Of a stretch of 64,000 bases of DNA, positions 1 through 8,458 are shown piece by piece. The position numbers were made by a program, and so were the translations under genes. The stretch's first letter is position 1. Each line of letters starts with the position of its first letter. Where the stretch lies: NCBI GenBank assembly GCA_020637445.1, contig JACJVZ010000002.1, positions 248,001-312,000 of the forward strand, written 5' to 3'. Below the pieces are notes generated by a model. It searched no databases. It saw nothing but the letters and a program-made list of their open reading frames with translations, and was not told the DNA's origin. Source of the DNA: Calditrichota bacterium. GTDB taxonomy: Bacteria > Electryoneota > RPQS01.

Positions 1-1230
1 CCCCGTCTCGATCTCATAGATCTCACGGCAATTGGTGGAGGACGATCTGTTTGTCTGTTTCACAAGAACACGCGAGAAAGTTGGGGCTATGGAACTTTCT
101 ACTTTGAAACGCAGCTTCTCAGTGTTAACCTGTCCGCGTGGCAATTCGATGCGACCACTGTCGAAGCCAGCAATTATACGGATTCTCCAACCTTCAATTC
201 CGGCAATTGGACGGAGAGCCACTCGCTTTCAGTTCACGACGGTAGAATCGGCGTGGGTTACGTTGCGGCAGACATTGGTATTTTCGATATTGGGTATGTT
301 TGGGCTTATCAAGAATTTGACAGCTCGCTGAACAGAACTTTAGAGCAAGAAACGATGATGGGGTCAACATACAATGACCCCGTCAACCGAGCCATTGGTG
401 TACCGCTTTCCGGAGACAGCCTGCTGTATTTTTCGGATTTTGGTTTCAACGGCGGCGAAAATCTATTCCTTGGTCCGGTGTCTGACCTTTGGGGCGCACA
501 CTACCATTTCCTGCACTGCGACAACTCCGGTCTTCTGCGCGAGCTGTACATCACGCCCGCGGGACGCATCGTTGCGGCGTTCGTCGACAACTCGCTGAAG
601 CAGATCGTCGTCAGTGAAGAACATGATGCGGAGTGTCTGCCGTTTGCCTCGCTTCCAACAAGTTGGTCGCCGAGCTGGGCATTTCATCCGGACTACGGTT
701 TTGCCGCCGTTCAAGCCACGCCCGGCGCGCTATTGCTCGCGCGCATCGACACGTCCGGTAACGAAGTGCAGCCCGTCGGTATGCTCTACGGAGTAGACGG
801 CCCGCCGTACATTGTTGACGCGGACGTTACAATCACCGACGACGGAAAGGTCGTTGCAGTTTGGACGGAATACGACACTTGGGAAGAAGGCCCGCGTTCA
901 ATCAAGATTGCGTGGACGGAGTGGGAGACACTTCTCGACACGCCGGAGCAGGTTTCACCGACTCTTCCTAGCGAGCTCTCCCTGTCCACCTATCCCAATC
1001 CGTTTAATTCGACCGTGACAATCAGGTACGATTTGCCGCAGGCGGGACATGCTACGCTGACGGCATATGACTTGCAAGGACGTAAGGTTTCGACACTGAC
1101 GGACGAATTTTCGCCGTCAGGAAACAAGGAGTTGCGCTGGACGCCGGAAAACCTTGCCAGCGGCGTATACTTCTTGACCCTTCGCGCACCTTACGCTTAC
1201 ACCACTCGCAAGATTTTGTACCTGAAGTAG
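1..1230 (+). CDS. T9SS-sorted surface protein, 3' part only
   Basis: Reading frame 1 is open from the first base, so the gene begins upstream and only its last 409 codons are visible. Most of it is a beta-rich extracellular region that I cannot assign to a family. The last ~80 residues form a type A T9SS sorting domain: YPNPFN, then 'YDLQGRKV', 'SGVYFL' and a basic end KILYLK. This domain is known to route proteins through the type IX secretion system and is then usually removed. The GTG at 253 looks like an internal codon, because the frame upstream of it also reads as protein. The TonB receptor gene starts 13 bases after the stop, so the two may be co-transcribed. Confidence 0.85.
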   Translation, partial: PRLDLIDLTAIGGGRSVCLFHKNTRESWGYGTFYFETQLLSVNLSAWQFDATTVEASNYTDSPTFNSGNWTESHSLSVHDGRIGVGYVAADIGIFDIGYVWAYQEFDSSLNRTLEQETMMGSTYNDPVNRAIGVPLSGDSLLYFSDFGFNGGENLFLGPVSDLWGAHYHFLHCDNSGLLRELYITPAGRIVAAFVDNSLKQIVVSEEHDAECLPFASLPTSWSPSWAFHPDYGFAAVQATPGALLLARIDTSGNEVQPVGMLYGVDGPPYIVDADVTITDDGKVVAVWTEYDTWEEGPRSIKIAWTEWETLLDTPEQVSPTLPSELSLSTYPNPFNSTVTIRYDLPQAGHATLTAYDLQGRKVSTLTDEFSPSGNKELRWTPENLASGVYFLTLRAPYAYTTRKILYLK

Positions 1231-1243
1231 TCCGGGAGATTCT

Positions 1244-3640
1244 ATGCTTCGCTTTGTGTCTTTGTTCTTCGCTTTTGTACTTGTCGGGTCTCTGAGTTTC
1301 TCGCAGACCAAACCCATCACCGTTGTTCGTGCCGACAACGACACGCCGCTCGCCGGAGTTTGGGTTTATGACGACGCGCAGTTGACCGTCGAACAGACTG
1401 ACGAATACGGCACGTTTGATATTTCGAAATTCGCCGACAATCAGGAGATGATTTTCTTTCACCCTGATTTCGTGCGTCGCGTGCTAACGAAGAAAGATAT
1501 TGAGCGTGAGAATTTTACGATTGCGCTCGAACGAATCAGCTACACGTCCGACGAAGTCGTCGTAGAGGGCCACCGCTTCGGCAATGACCGCGCGCAGATT
1601 GCGCAGCAAACGTCCGAAGTCACGGCCAAGCAAATCGAATTCGACCAGCCCCGCACGATGGGCGAGACACTCGAAGAAGCGGGAGTCTACGTACAGCGCA
1701 GTCAGTACGGCGGCGGTTCACCGATGATTCGCGGCTACACGGCCAACCAAGTGCTGCTCGTGCTCGACGGCGTGCGCATGAACAACGCGATCTACCGCGC
1801 GGGGAATTTGCAAAACTCGATTCAAGCCGATGCCAACGCGATGGGCTCGGTCGATGTCTTATTCGGTCCCGGCTCCGTGCAGTACGGCAGCGACGCCATG
1901 GGCGGCGTGATGGTTTTCAACACGCTTGATCCGCTACCGTCGTTAATGAAAGGATCGCAGCTCGGTGTCAAGGCCTTTACACGTTACGCTACTGCCAACG
2001 AAGAAGAAACCGTTGGCGGAACGATGCAATACGGCCTGCGCAAGTGGGCGTTTCTCGGTAATGTCACCTACAGCGGATTCGGAGATTTGCGCTCGGGACG
2101 CGTGCTTTCCGACGCCTATCCCGATTACGGCCGCCGCCGTGAATACGTCGTGCGCGAAAATGATCAGGACGTCGTTATTCAAAATGACAACACGTCGATT
2201 CAGAGATTTACCGGATACACGCAGTCGAATCTTCTCGGCAAAGTTCGCTATTGGCACAATTCGAATTTCTCGGCGACTTACGCTCTGATTTACACCACAA
2301 GCTCGAATATTCCCCGCTACGACCGTCTCGAACAGTACCGCAACGGAGCCTTGCGTTATGCCGAGTGGTATTACGGTCCGCAGGAGCTCTTGATGAACCG
2401 CATCACGGTCAACGCGGCGCACGGAGGAAACCTGTACGACGACGCGGAATTCACCGTCGCGCATCAGAACTATCAAGAAAGCCGCCACGACCGCACGCGC
2501 GACAACGATTTTCGCAACGACCGCGTTGAAGACTTGAGCATGATCTCGGTGAACGCTGACTTGAGCCGTGATTTTGGTCCGAGCAAATTGTTCTATGGCG
2601 TCGAAGGAGTCTTCAATGATGTGCAGTCGTCCGCGCACAAAACCAACATCGTAACGGGTGAAGAGCAGCCGCAGTCCACGCGTTATCCTGACGGCGGAAG
2701 CACCACTTCTTCGCTGGCTCTCTACGGCGGCTACCGCTTTCCTGTGTCGAGCCGCATCGTCGCTACAGCCGGACTTCGCTACACGCAGAATGCATTAAAA
2801 TCGAAATTTAATGACAAGTCGTTTTACGATTTTCCGTTTGACGAAATCACCTACAACAGCGGCGCGCCAACGGCGAGTCTGGGCGCGGTTTGTTCGGTCG
2901 CGTCGTGGCAGATTCGCGGAGCATTGTCGAGCGGATTCCGCGCACCGAATGTCGACGACGTTGGCAAGATTTTCGATTCCGGCGACGGCGTTCTCATCTT
3001 CCCGAACCCTGATTTGAGTTCCGAGTATTCCTATAACGGAGAACTCGGCGTGGACCGCGCGTTTGGTATGTTCAGTGCGGGCGCGACTGGATATTACTCC
3101 CTGTTGCGCGACGCCGTGTTGATTCGCGACGCGCAGTTCAACGGTCAAGACTCGATTTTGTACGACGGCGACATGGCGAAAGTCAAGTCGCTGCAAAATT
3201 CCGGTCAAGCCTATTTAACCGGATTTGATTTCCACGCGAAGGCTCGTCTCGCCGATCACGTCACCGCAACGACGTCGCTTTCTTACGGCGCAGGCCGTGA
3301 CACGGACGGCGACTTGCCGATGCGCCCCGTGCCGCCGCTTTACGGCCGCACGAGCGTGATCTACGAAACTCAAAAGTGGACGGGTGAACTTTTCGCGCGG
3401 TACAACACGTGGAAAGAAGTGCAGGACATTCCGCTCTCCGGCGGAGAAGTGTCGATCTACACTCCCGACGGCGTCCCCTCGTGGTGGACACTCAATCTTC
3501 GTAGCAACGTCCAAGTCGTCGAGCACTTGGAAGTCGTCGCCTCACTCGAAAATATTTTCGACTTGCACTACCGTCCCTACGCGTCCGGCGTCAGCGCGCC
3601 CGGAAGAAACCTGATTGTAAGTTTGCGCGCGGCGTTGTAG
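1244..3640 (+). CDS. TonB-dependent outer-membrane receptor
   Basis: The 798-residue product starts with a signal peptide (MLRFVSLFFAFVLVGSLSFS). Residues ~22-100 look like a carboxypeptidase-regulatory-like beta sandwich. A plug domain follows at ~110-225 ('GGGSPMIRGYTANQVLLVLD', 'FGPGSVQYGSDAMGGVM'), and then a long beta barrel ending in an aromatic-rich strand and 'GRNLIVSLRAAL'. Such receptors import iron chelates, cobalamin or other large ligands using TonB energy. The layout and length resemble haem/siderophore receptors, but the substrate cannot be read from the sequence. GGGAG lies 5 bases before the ATG. No TonB, ExbB or ExbD gene is in the window. Confidence 0.93.
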   Translation: MLRFVSLFFAFVLVGSLSFSQTKPITVVRADNDTPLAGVWVYDDAQLTVEQTDEYGTFDISKFADNQEMIFFHPDFVRRVLTKKDIERENFTIALERISYTSDEVVVEGHRFGNDRAQIAQQTSEVTAKQIEFDQPRTMGETLEEAGVYVQRSQYGGGSPMIRGYTANQVLLVLDGVRMNNAIYRAGNLQNSIQADANAMGSVDVLFGPGSVQYGSDAMGGVMVFNTLDPLPSLMKGSQLGVKAFTRYATANEEETVGGTMQYGLRKWAFLGNVTYSGFGDLRSGRVLSDAYPDYGRRREYVVRENDQDVVIQNDNTSIQRFTGYTQSNLLGKVRYWHNSNFSATYALIYTTSSNIPRYDRLEQYRNGALRYAEWYYGPQELLMNRITVNAAHGGNLYDDAEFTVAHQNYQESRHDRTRDNDFRNDRVEDLSMISVNADLSRDFGPSKLFYGVEGVFNDVQSSAHKTNIVTGEEQPQSTRYPDGGSTTSSLALYGGYRFPVSSRIVATAGLRYTQNALKSKFNDKSFYDFPFDEITYNSGAPTASLGAVCSVASWQIRGALSSGFRAPNVDDVGKIFDSGDGVLIFPNPDLSSEYSYNGELGVDRAFGMFSAGATGYYSLLRDAVLIRDAQFNGQDSILYDGDMAKVKSLQNSGQAYLTGFDFHAKARLADHVTATTSLSYGAGRDTDGDLPMRPVPPLYGRTSVIYETQKWTGELFARYNTWKEVQDIPLSGGEVSIYTPDGVPSWWTLNLRSNVQVVEHLEVVASLENIFDLHYRPYASGVSAPGRNLIVSLRAAL

Positions 3641-3670
3641 CTTTCACTGCATATTTTCTGTCTAGCAATT

Positions 3671-3749
3671 TGTCATCCTGAACGTAGTGAAGGACCCCTC
3701 GGAGACTGAGAGGTTCTTCACTGCGCCAAGCCTTCGTTCAGAATGACGA
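3671..3749 (+). repeat. R1 palindromic repeat, copy 1
   Basis: An inverted repeat of ~80 bases begins TGTCATCCTGAACG and ends CGTTCAGAATGACGA, with an inner pair GTGAAG/CTTCAC. Further copies occur at 22458, 26656, 39249 (reverse orientation) and 57086 (truncated). It follows the TonB receptor gene and can fold into a long hairpin. Confidence 0.85.
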
Positions 3750-3780
3750 CAAATGTAATTCACCTTTTCTGTTTTCTGCG

Positions 3781-3832
3781 GCGCATCCGTTGCGGATGCC
3801 GCGTTCCATTTTCCATTTCCCATTTACTATTT
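3781..3832 (+). repeat. R7 hairpin and CCATTT repeats before serA
   Basis: Bases 3781-3802 hold GCATCCG-tt-CGGATGC, a compact hairpin seen again at 28679-28697. Bases 3805-3832 are short C-A-T-T-T repeats ('TTCCATTTTCCATTTCCCA'). Similar runs precede the genes at 28990 and 48730. No Shine-Dalgarno site is visible between this block and the serA start. Confidence 0.6.
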
Positions 3833-3843
3833 TCTCTCCTCCC

Positions 3844-4755
3844 ATGCCTAAGATCCTACTCAACGACGGAATTGATTCCCTCGCAGCCGAAGCGCTCGTC
3901 AGCGCGGGCTTTGACATTGACACCAAACATTATGACGGCGACGAACTGCTCGCAAAAGTTGCCGACGTCGAAGGGCTGACCGTGCGCTCAGCCACCAAAG
4001 TTACCAAAGAAGTTATTGACGCCGCGAAGAAATTGAAAATCATCGTGCGCGGCGGCGTCGGTGTGGACAACATCGACGTGGCATACGCCGAATCCAAAGG
4101 CGTCGCGGTGCGCAACACGCCCGGTGCGTCGTCGATCTCGGTGGCCGAATGCGCCATCGGTTTGATGTTCGCCATTTCCCGCGCAATCCCCGCGGCAAAT
4201 GCGTCGATGAAATCCGGCGCGTGGGACAAGAAGTCCTTCTCGAAAGGCATTGAACTCGAAGGCAAAGTTCTCGGCATTATCGGCATGGGCCGTATCGGTA
4301 CGCAGGTCGCGCAAAAAGCCGCGAGCCTCGGCATGACCGTCATTATGGGTTACGACAAGTTCCCCGAAAAGGTCAAGATCAAAGGATTTCAACTGCACGA
4401 ACTCGATGAAGTGTTTCAAGAATCCGATATCATCTCCGTGCACATTCCAAAAGGTAAAGACGAACCCGCTTTGATCGGCGCGAAAGAAATCGCGATGATG
4501 AAATCCGGCGTGATTTTGATCAACACCGCGCGCGGCGGCGTGATCGACGAAGACGCGCTTCTGGCGGCGCTGAATTCCGGTCATGTGTACGGAGCCGGTA
4601 TCGACGTGTGGGTCGGTGAGCCCAAGCCGCGCCGTGATTTGGTCGAGCATCCGAAAGTCGTCGCGTTGCCGCACATCGCCGCTGCCACCGTCGAAGCTCA
4701 GGGCCGGGTGGGTGACGAAGTCGCTGAAATTCTGACGGACTTTTTCAAGAAGTAG
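3844..4755 (+). CDS. serA: D-3-phosphoglycerate dehydrogenase, short form
   Basis: A 303-residue D-2-hydroxyacid dehydrogenase. It has the NAD-binding motif GMGRIG (147-152), catalytic Arg230 in 'NTARGG', Glu259 in 'VGEP' and His277 in 'PHIAA'. The substrate-domain signature 'VRGGVGVDNID' (68-78) is typical of SerA, which oxidises 3-phosphoglycerate in the first step of serine synthesis. It lacks the C-terminal ACT domain of long SerA forms, so feedback by serine through that domain is not expected. The start is ATG 3844. An in-frame start at 3790 would only add residues translated from the repeat block. Another 2-hydroxyacid substrate is possible. Confidence 0.85.
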   Translation: MPKILLNDGIDSLAAEALVSAGFDIDTKHYDGDELLAKVADVEGLTVRSATKVTKEVIDAAKKLKIIVRGGVGVDNIDVAYAESKGVAVRNTPGASSISVAECAIGLMFAISRAIPAANASMKSGAWDKKSFSKGIELEGKVLGIIGMGRIGTQVAQKAASLGMTVIMGYDKFPEKVKIKGFQLHELDEVFQESDIISVHIPKGKDEPALIGAKEIAMMKSGVILINTARGGVIDEDALLAALNSGHVYGAGIDVWVGEPKPRRDLVEHPKVVALPHIAAATVEAQGRVGDEVAEILTDFFKK

Positions 4756-4777
4756 CCGACGGTTGCTGCTTATTAGC

Positions 4778-4812
4778 CGCGCCAGCGTCTTTGGGTCCAG
4801 CGTCCGCGCTGG
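4778..4812 (+). repeat. R5 repeat, copy 1
   Basis: The pattern GCCAGCGTC...GTCCAGCG...CGCTGG is shared with 22611-22643, 26831-26850, 28249-28271 (reverse), 28636-28670 and 57041-57073 (reverse). AGCG and CGCT arms can pair in more than one register. Confidence 0.55.
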
Positions 4813-4967
4813 TTGACTCTGGCACCATCTGTGCGTATTTTGAAATAGTGGGTCTCGCCGTTCACTACCTTTCATAAGGTGGAGGACGATGGTGCCCAAC
4901 TTACCAACATATCTCCTTGTCTTTGTTGCACTTTCAAAAAAAGTGCTACGAATGTTGCATACTGGGT

Positions 4968-4995
4968 TTGACAGGGGTAATTACATGTTTATCAA
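4968..4995 (+). promoter_or_regulatory. Candidate sigma-70 promoter before the secreted-protein run
   Basis: TTGACA at 4968-4973 is followed after 16 bases by TATCAA at 4990-4995. The -35 box is exact and the -10 box is poor (4 of 6). It lies 67 bases before the gene at 5062, but the hairpin at 4994-5036 would then fall across the transcript start. Confidence 0.3.
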
Positions 4996-5036
4996 AGCCT
5001 TCCGTTGGGAACTTTCTCTCAACGGGAGGCTTTTCT
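4994..5036 (+). terminator. Hairpin with T-rich tail upstream of 5062
   Basis: Arm AAAGCCTTCCGTTG (4994-5007) pairs with CAACGGGAGGCTTTT (5020-5034) across a 12-base loop, followed by CTC. It may end transcription from upstream or attenuate the secreted-protein operon. It is immediately followed by 'AAAAAAGTCTGGATA', which resembles the module seen at 34808 and 37061. Confidence 0.6.
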
Positions 5037-5061
5037 CATTAAAAAAGTCTGGATAAGTTCC

Positions 5062-7008
5062 ATGAAAACCGTCGTCTTATCTCTCCTTATTTATGCCTCT
5101 TTAGTTTGTGCTCAGACTTGGGAATGGGAACAGTATACGGGGACGTTTTGGCATCAAACGCCTGATCAAATTCCGTGGTTGGAAGCCGTGTATCCATGGG
5201 AAGCCGGTTTTGGAAATATCGTTGTCGGGGATTTCAACGCAAACGGTCGTGATGAAATTATCCGGTTCAGATATGACGGCTTCTACCAACTCATCGAAAC
5301 TGACGACCCCGGCAATCTCTTTAGTTGGTCGCTTACACAGCGGCCTTTCGGCTGGGTTGAGCCTAATGAAACTCTGGTCTATGCACAGGCCGTCAACCTT
5401 GATCAGGATCCCAATGATGAGATTCTTTTCTACACAAGATTGACAAACTTGCCGACCGTCTATTCCGTCCGCTGCTTTGATCCCGACACGTCAAGATTTC
5501 CTCAATTTACCGAACGACCCGATATCATCGATTCATTGGACTTTCCCGGATTTCCCTTGCCAAGTCTGCTGGGAAACTTTGACGGCGACGGCTTGCTTGA
5601 CGGATTCGCCTTTACAGGCTCCTCAATCGAATACTATGAGCGCGAGAGCGGCGCATGGATGATGCGCGAAAACCTGGAGCCGCAGCCATACTTAGGCGAC
5701 CAGCTTCTGCTCGCCGCCGATATTGACAACGACGGCGACATGGAAATTGGATTTTATGAGCCGGGTGTCGACTGCAACTGCATGTTTGGCTACATCTTTG
5801 ACTATGTCGAGGGCGAAGGACCTGTAGTAACTTATTCCGGCGATGTATTGCTTTATCCCGGTGACTACGACGGCGACGGCAACGCGGAATCTTTCGTCGA
5901 AGGGTTTGAGCTCTCGCTGCCGTCAAGGCTTGTGAGATTGTCCGCGGGCGATCCTTATACCAGTACTGAAATCGCGAATCAATGGGAAGTGAATTCCCAC
6001 GCTGTTTTCAGTTCAACGACAAACGGCGAAAACCACGTTTACAGTTTTTACAACGGCTATCGTTTTCAATTCGGAGCTTGGATCATGGTTCCGGCGGGTT
6101 ACTTGATGAGATGGTCAGACTCCACTTGGGTTAAAGCGGGTGACGGCTGGGGATATGGTCAAATTTACTCGGGCAATACCGCCGACATGAACGGCGACGG
6201 GAATCGCGAATACATTTACGAGATGCTTGCTGCAGATCTCTGGGGGGGCGGGGAAAGAATGGTCTGGTCGATGGGCAGCGGTGATTATTCGCGCTTCTTC
6301 GACAATCCCGACACGGTCTTCACTGCCCCCCGAATCGGTGACGTCGAGGGCGACGGCGCAGGCGAACTTGTCACGCGTGTCACCGACGGCGCTCCTCCGG
6401 GACTCTACTTTTACGAGCTCGAACGGGTAGGCACTGAAACCATCGCTACCTACAAACCTGAGTTGTCGGAAGGCTTGCCGACCGAAATGTTCGAGTACAC
6501 GTTGGCCGACATCGACAACGATGGCCACGCGGAGATATTTGTCTTCACAAATTCAGACGGCTGGCGCTCGTTCTTCTGGCGGAACAATCATTGGGTGGAG
6601 TATACGGGGATTCTGCCTCCGGAAATCGGATTGTTCCTGTACTTCGCCGATTTCGACGGCGACGGTGATCTGGACGTCTTTACGCAAGACGGCCTCTGGA
6701 TCAGTTTGTCTCCTTCACCCGTTAACGACGAGCCCATCCTTCATCCGTCATCATTCATCCTTTCCGCATATCCCAATCCGTTCAATCCGGAAACAACACT
6801 GCAATTTGATTTGCCGTTGACTGGTTTGGCAACGCTAAAGATATACGATGTGCTGGGCCGTGAAGTTGAAACTTTGCTCGATGAAAACATGACCGCTGGC
6901 ACGCACGTCGTTCACTATGATGCCGCACATCTATCCAGCGGAGTCTTCTTCGCGCGGCTGGAATCTAATCATAACCTAATTACTCGGAAATTGCTCTTGC
7001 TCAAATAG
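5062..7008 (+). CDS. FG-GAP/VCBS-repeat secreted protein with T9SS sorting domain
   Basis: 648 residues starting at ATG 5062 with signal peptide MKTVVLSLLIYASLVCAQ. At least eight Asp-rich segments of FG-GAP/VCBS type follow ('DFNANGRDE', 'DIDNDGDME', 'DYDGDGNAE', 'DMNGDGNRE', 'DFDGDGDLD'). These normally build a calcium-binding beta propeller. The last ~85 residues are a type A T9SS sorting domain. That domain is nearly the same, in protein and in DNA, as the one in the next gene, although the bodies differ. The longer frame from 5005 would start inside the hairpin and is rejected. This is the first gene of a five-gene run with 22-30-base gaps. Confidence 0.88.
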   Translation: MKTVVLSLLIYASLVCAQTWEWEQYTGTFWHQTPDQIPWLEAVYPWEAGFGNIVVGDFNANGRDEIIRFRYDGFYQLIETDDPGNLFSWSLTQRPFGWVEPNETLVYAQAVNLDQDPNDEILFYTRLTNLPTVYSVRCFDPDTSRFPQFTERPDIIDSLDFPGFPLPSLLGNFDGDGLLDGFAFTGSSIEYYERESGAWMMRENLEPQPYLGDQLLLAADIDNDGDMEIGFYEPGVDCNCMFGYIFDYVEGEGPVVTYSGDVLLYPGDYDGDGNAESFVEGFELSLPSRLVRLSAGDPYTSTEIANQWEVNSHAVFSSTTNGENHVYSFYNGYRFQFGAWIMVPAGYLMRWSDSTWVKAGDGWGYGQIYSGNTADMNGDGNREYIYEMLAADLWGGGERMVWSMGSGDYSRFFDNPDTVFTAPRIGDVEGDGAGELVTRVTDGAPPGLYFYELERVGTETIATYKPELSEGLPTEMFEYTLADIDNDGHAEIFVFTNSDGWRSFFWRNNHWVEYTGILPPEIGLFLYFADFDGDGDLDVFTQDGLWISLSPSPVNDEPILHPSSFILSAYPNPFNPETTLQFDLPLTGLATLKIYDVLGREVETLLDENMTAGTHVVHYDAAHLSSGVFFARLESNHNLITRKLLLLK

Positions 7009-7030
7009 CTGAAATAATGGAGGGAACATT

Positions 7031-8428
7031 ATGAAAGCGCTGCTTCTTGTGCTGCTTGCTTCGACTGCGCTTGTCGCGCAACCTATGGATTGGGACTATT
7101 CTACTCTGCCTATGATTCCCCAGCCACTACACATGAATTGGTCGCAGCTTCACGTGCTGCCTGTTCTAAACGGTCACACTGCCGTTGCGTCGAGTCGCTG
7201 GGATTGGCCACCCGTTGCACTGTACGACTCTTCAGGCCAGCAACTCTGGTGCAACTGCGGAGATGAACTAAGCGTCGAAATGCGTCGTCCATTTGCCTTG
7301 GGACTATTCTACCAACCTTCCGGTTTTGTTGCGATGTTTTACGTTGAAAACGGAGGAGATCCTGAAATCGTTTATGGCCAGATGTTCGGAGGCTCTGCTA
7401 CAGCGCAAGCCATTCATTTGGCAAGAGCTGATAGAGCCCTGTATGCCGCTTTTGACGGCAGTAACAGCTACTTTCTCTGTAGAAATGTAGAGAATCCGCA
7501 AAGCTACTTTGTCGGCGCAACTACCAGCTCCGGCGAACTCTGGCGCACGCCGTTGCACGGTGATCTGTGGACTGATGTGCCCATTCACTTCGCGCTATCT
7601 GCCGGACATGGCGCGGCCTACATCAGCACTCATTCGGAAAACGATTCGCAAAGTCTCACGCTCAGAGTCATTGATGCGACCGGACAATTTGCGGAAACAC
7701 ATGTGCTCGACGAGACTCTCATTCACACTCCGGTCATGCTCGCAACGGACAACGTTTCAGGCTGCTGGGTGATCGGAATGGAAGATCCCACTGCGACGAA
7801 CACGGACCTTTATTTGTACTACTCCGAAGACCAAACTTATCACGTCATTCCACTCGGCATCGCATTGCCGCCAATAGATTTGGGCACTGTCCCAACCTTG
7901 CATGCTGTACCATTCGGAAATGGGATTCTGATAGCAGGCGAGGCCACGCTGCTCTCGGGCGAAGAGTGCCTGTTTACCTTAGCCTACTCGGCGAACGGCA
8001 ATCCGCGCGTCGACCTAATTCACGGCTTTACCCGGTTGTTGGATGTTGCGGGCGCTGAAAACTACAACTTCACTGCCGCCGTACGCGCAACATCTTCATC
8101 GGATATTCAGTTGCTGCGCGCGTACTCTTTAGTGTCATCTGCACATGACATTCAAGTCGCGGTTCCAATATCCTGCTCGCTTTCCGCATATCCCAATCCT
8201 TTCAATCCGGAAACGACGCTGCAGTTTGATTTGCCGCTGACTGGTTTGGCAACACTGAAGATATACGACGTGCTGGGCCGCGAGATCGAGACTCTGCTTA
8301 ACAAGAATATGACCGCTGGCACGCACGTCGTTCACTACAATGCCGCAAGTTTGTCCAGCGGAGTTTATTTTGCACGACTGATTGCTGGAAGCGGCAGCGC
8401 GACTCACAAACTTTTACTATTGAAATAG
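7031..8428 (+). CDS. T9SS-sorted secreted protein of unknown fold
   Basis: 465 residues: signal peptide MKALLLVLLASTALVAQ, a ~360-residue body that I do not recognise, and a C-terminal T9SS sorting domain. The body has spaced 'W/Y..G' strands suggestive of a beta propeller. GGAGGG lies 6 bases before the ATG. The sorting domain (from 'SAYPNPFNPETTLQFDLPL') nearly copies that of the upstream neighbour, which suggests gene conversion or domain reuse. The stop-to-start gap to the next gene is 30 bases and resembles the two gaps that follow. Confidence 0.85.
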   Translation: MKALLLVLLASTALVAQPMDWDYSTLPMIPQPLHMNWSQLHVLPVLNGHTAVASSRWDWPPVALYDSSGQQLWCNCGDELSVEMRRPFALGLFYQPSGFVAMFYVENGGDPEIVYGQMFGGSATAQAIHLARADRALYAAFDGSNSYFLCRNVENPQSYFVGATTSSGELWRTPLHGDLWTDVPIHFALSAGHGAAYISTHSENDSQSLTLRVIDATGQFAETHVLDETLIHTPVMLATDNVSGCWVIGMEDPTATNTDLYLYYSEDQTYHVIPLGIALPPIDLGTVPTLHAVPFGNGILIAGEATLLSGEECLFTLAYSANGNPRVDLIHGFTRLLDVAGAENYNFTAAVRATSSSDIQLLRAYSLVSSAHDIQVAVPISCSLSAYPNPFNPETTLQFDLPLTGLATLKIYDVLGREIETLLNKNMTAGTHVVHYNAASLSSGVYFARLIAGSGSATHKLLLLK

Positions 8429-8458
8429 CTTCATTCGCTACTTCTGGAGGGAAGGCTG

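Noticed and set aside
3988..4899. 303-codon minus-strand frame
   Set aside because: Antisense shadow of serA, whose motifs are complete.
4889..5059. Frame of ~55 codons with GGAGG close before ATG 4889
   Set aside because: It runs through the hairpin at 4994-5036, the ribosome-site spacing is only three bases, and the product matches nothing.
6240..6250. G7 run inside the gene at 5062
   Set aside because: It encodes an ordinary Gly-rich loop, the frame is intact on both sides, and there is no sign of a switch.
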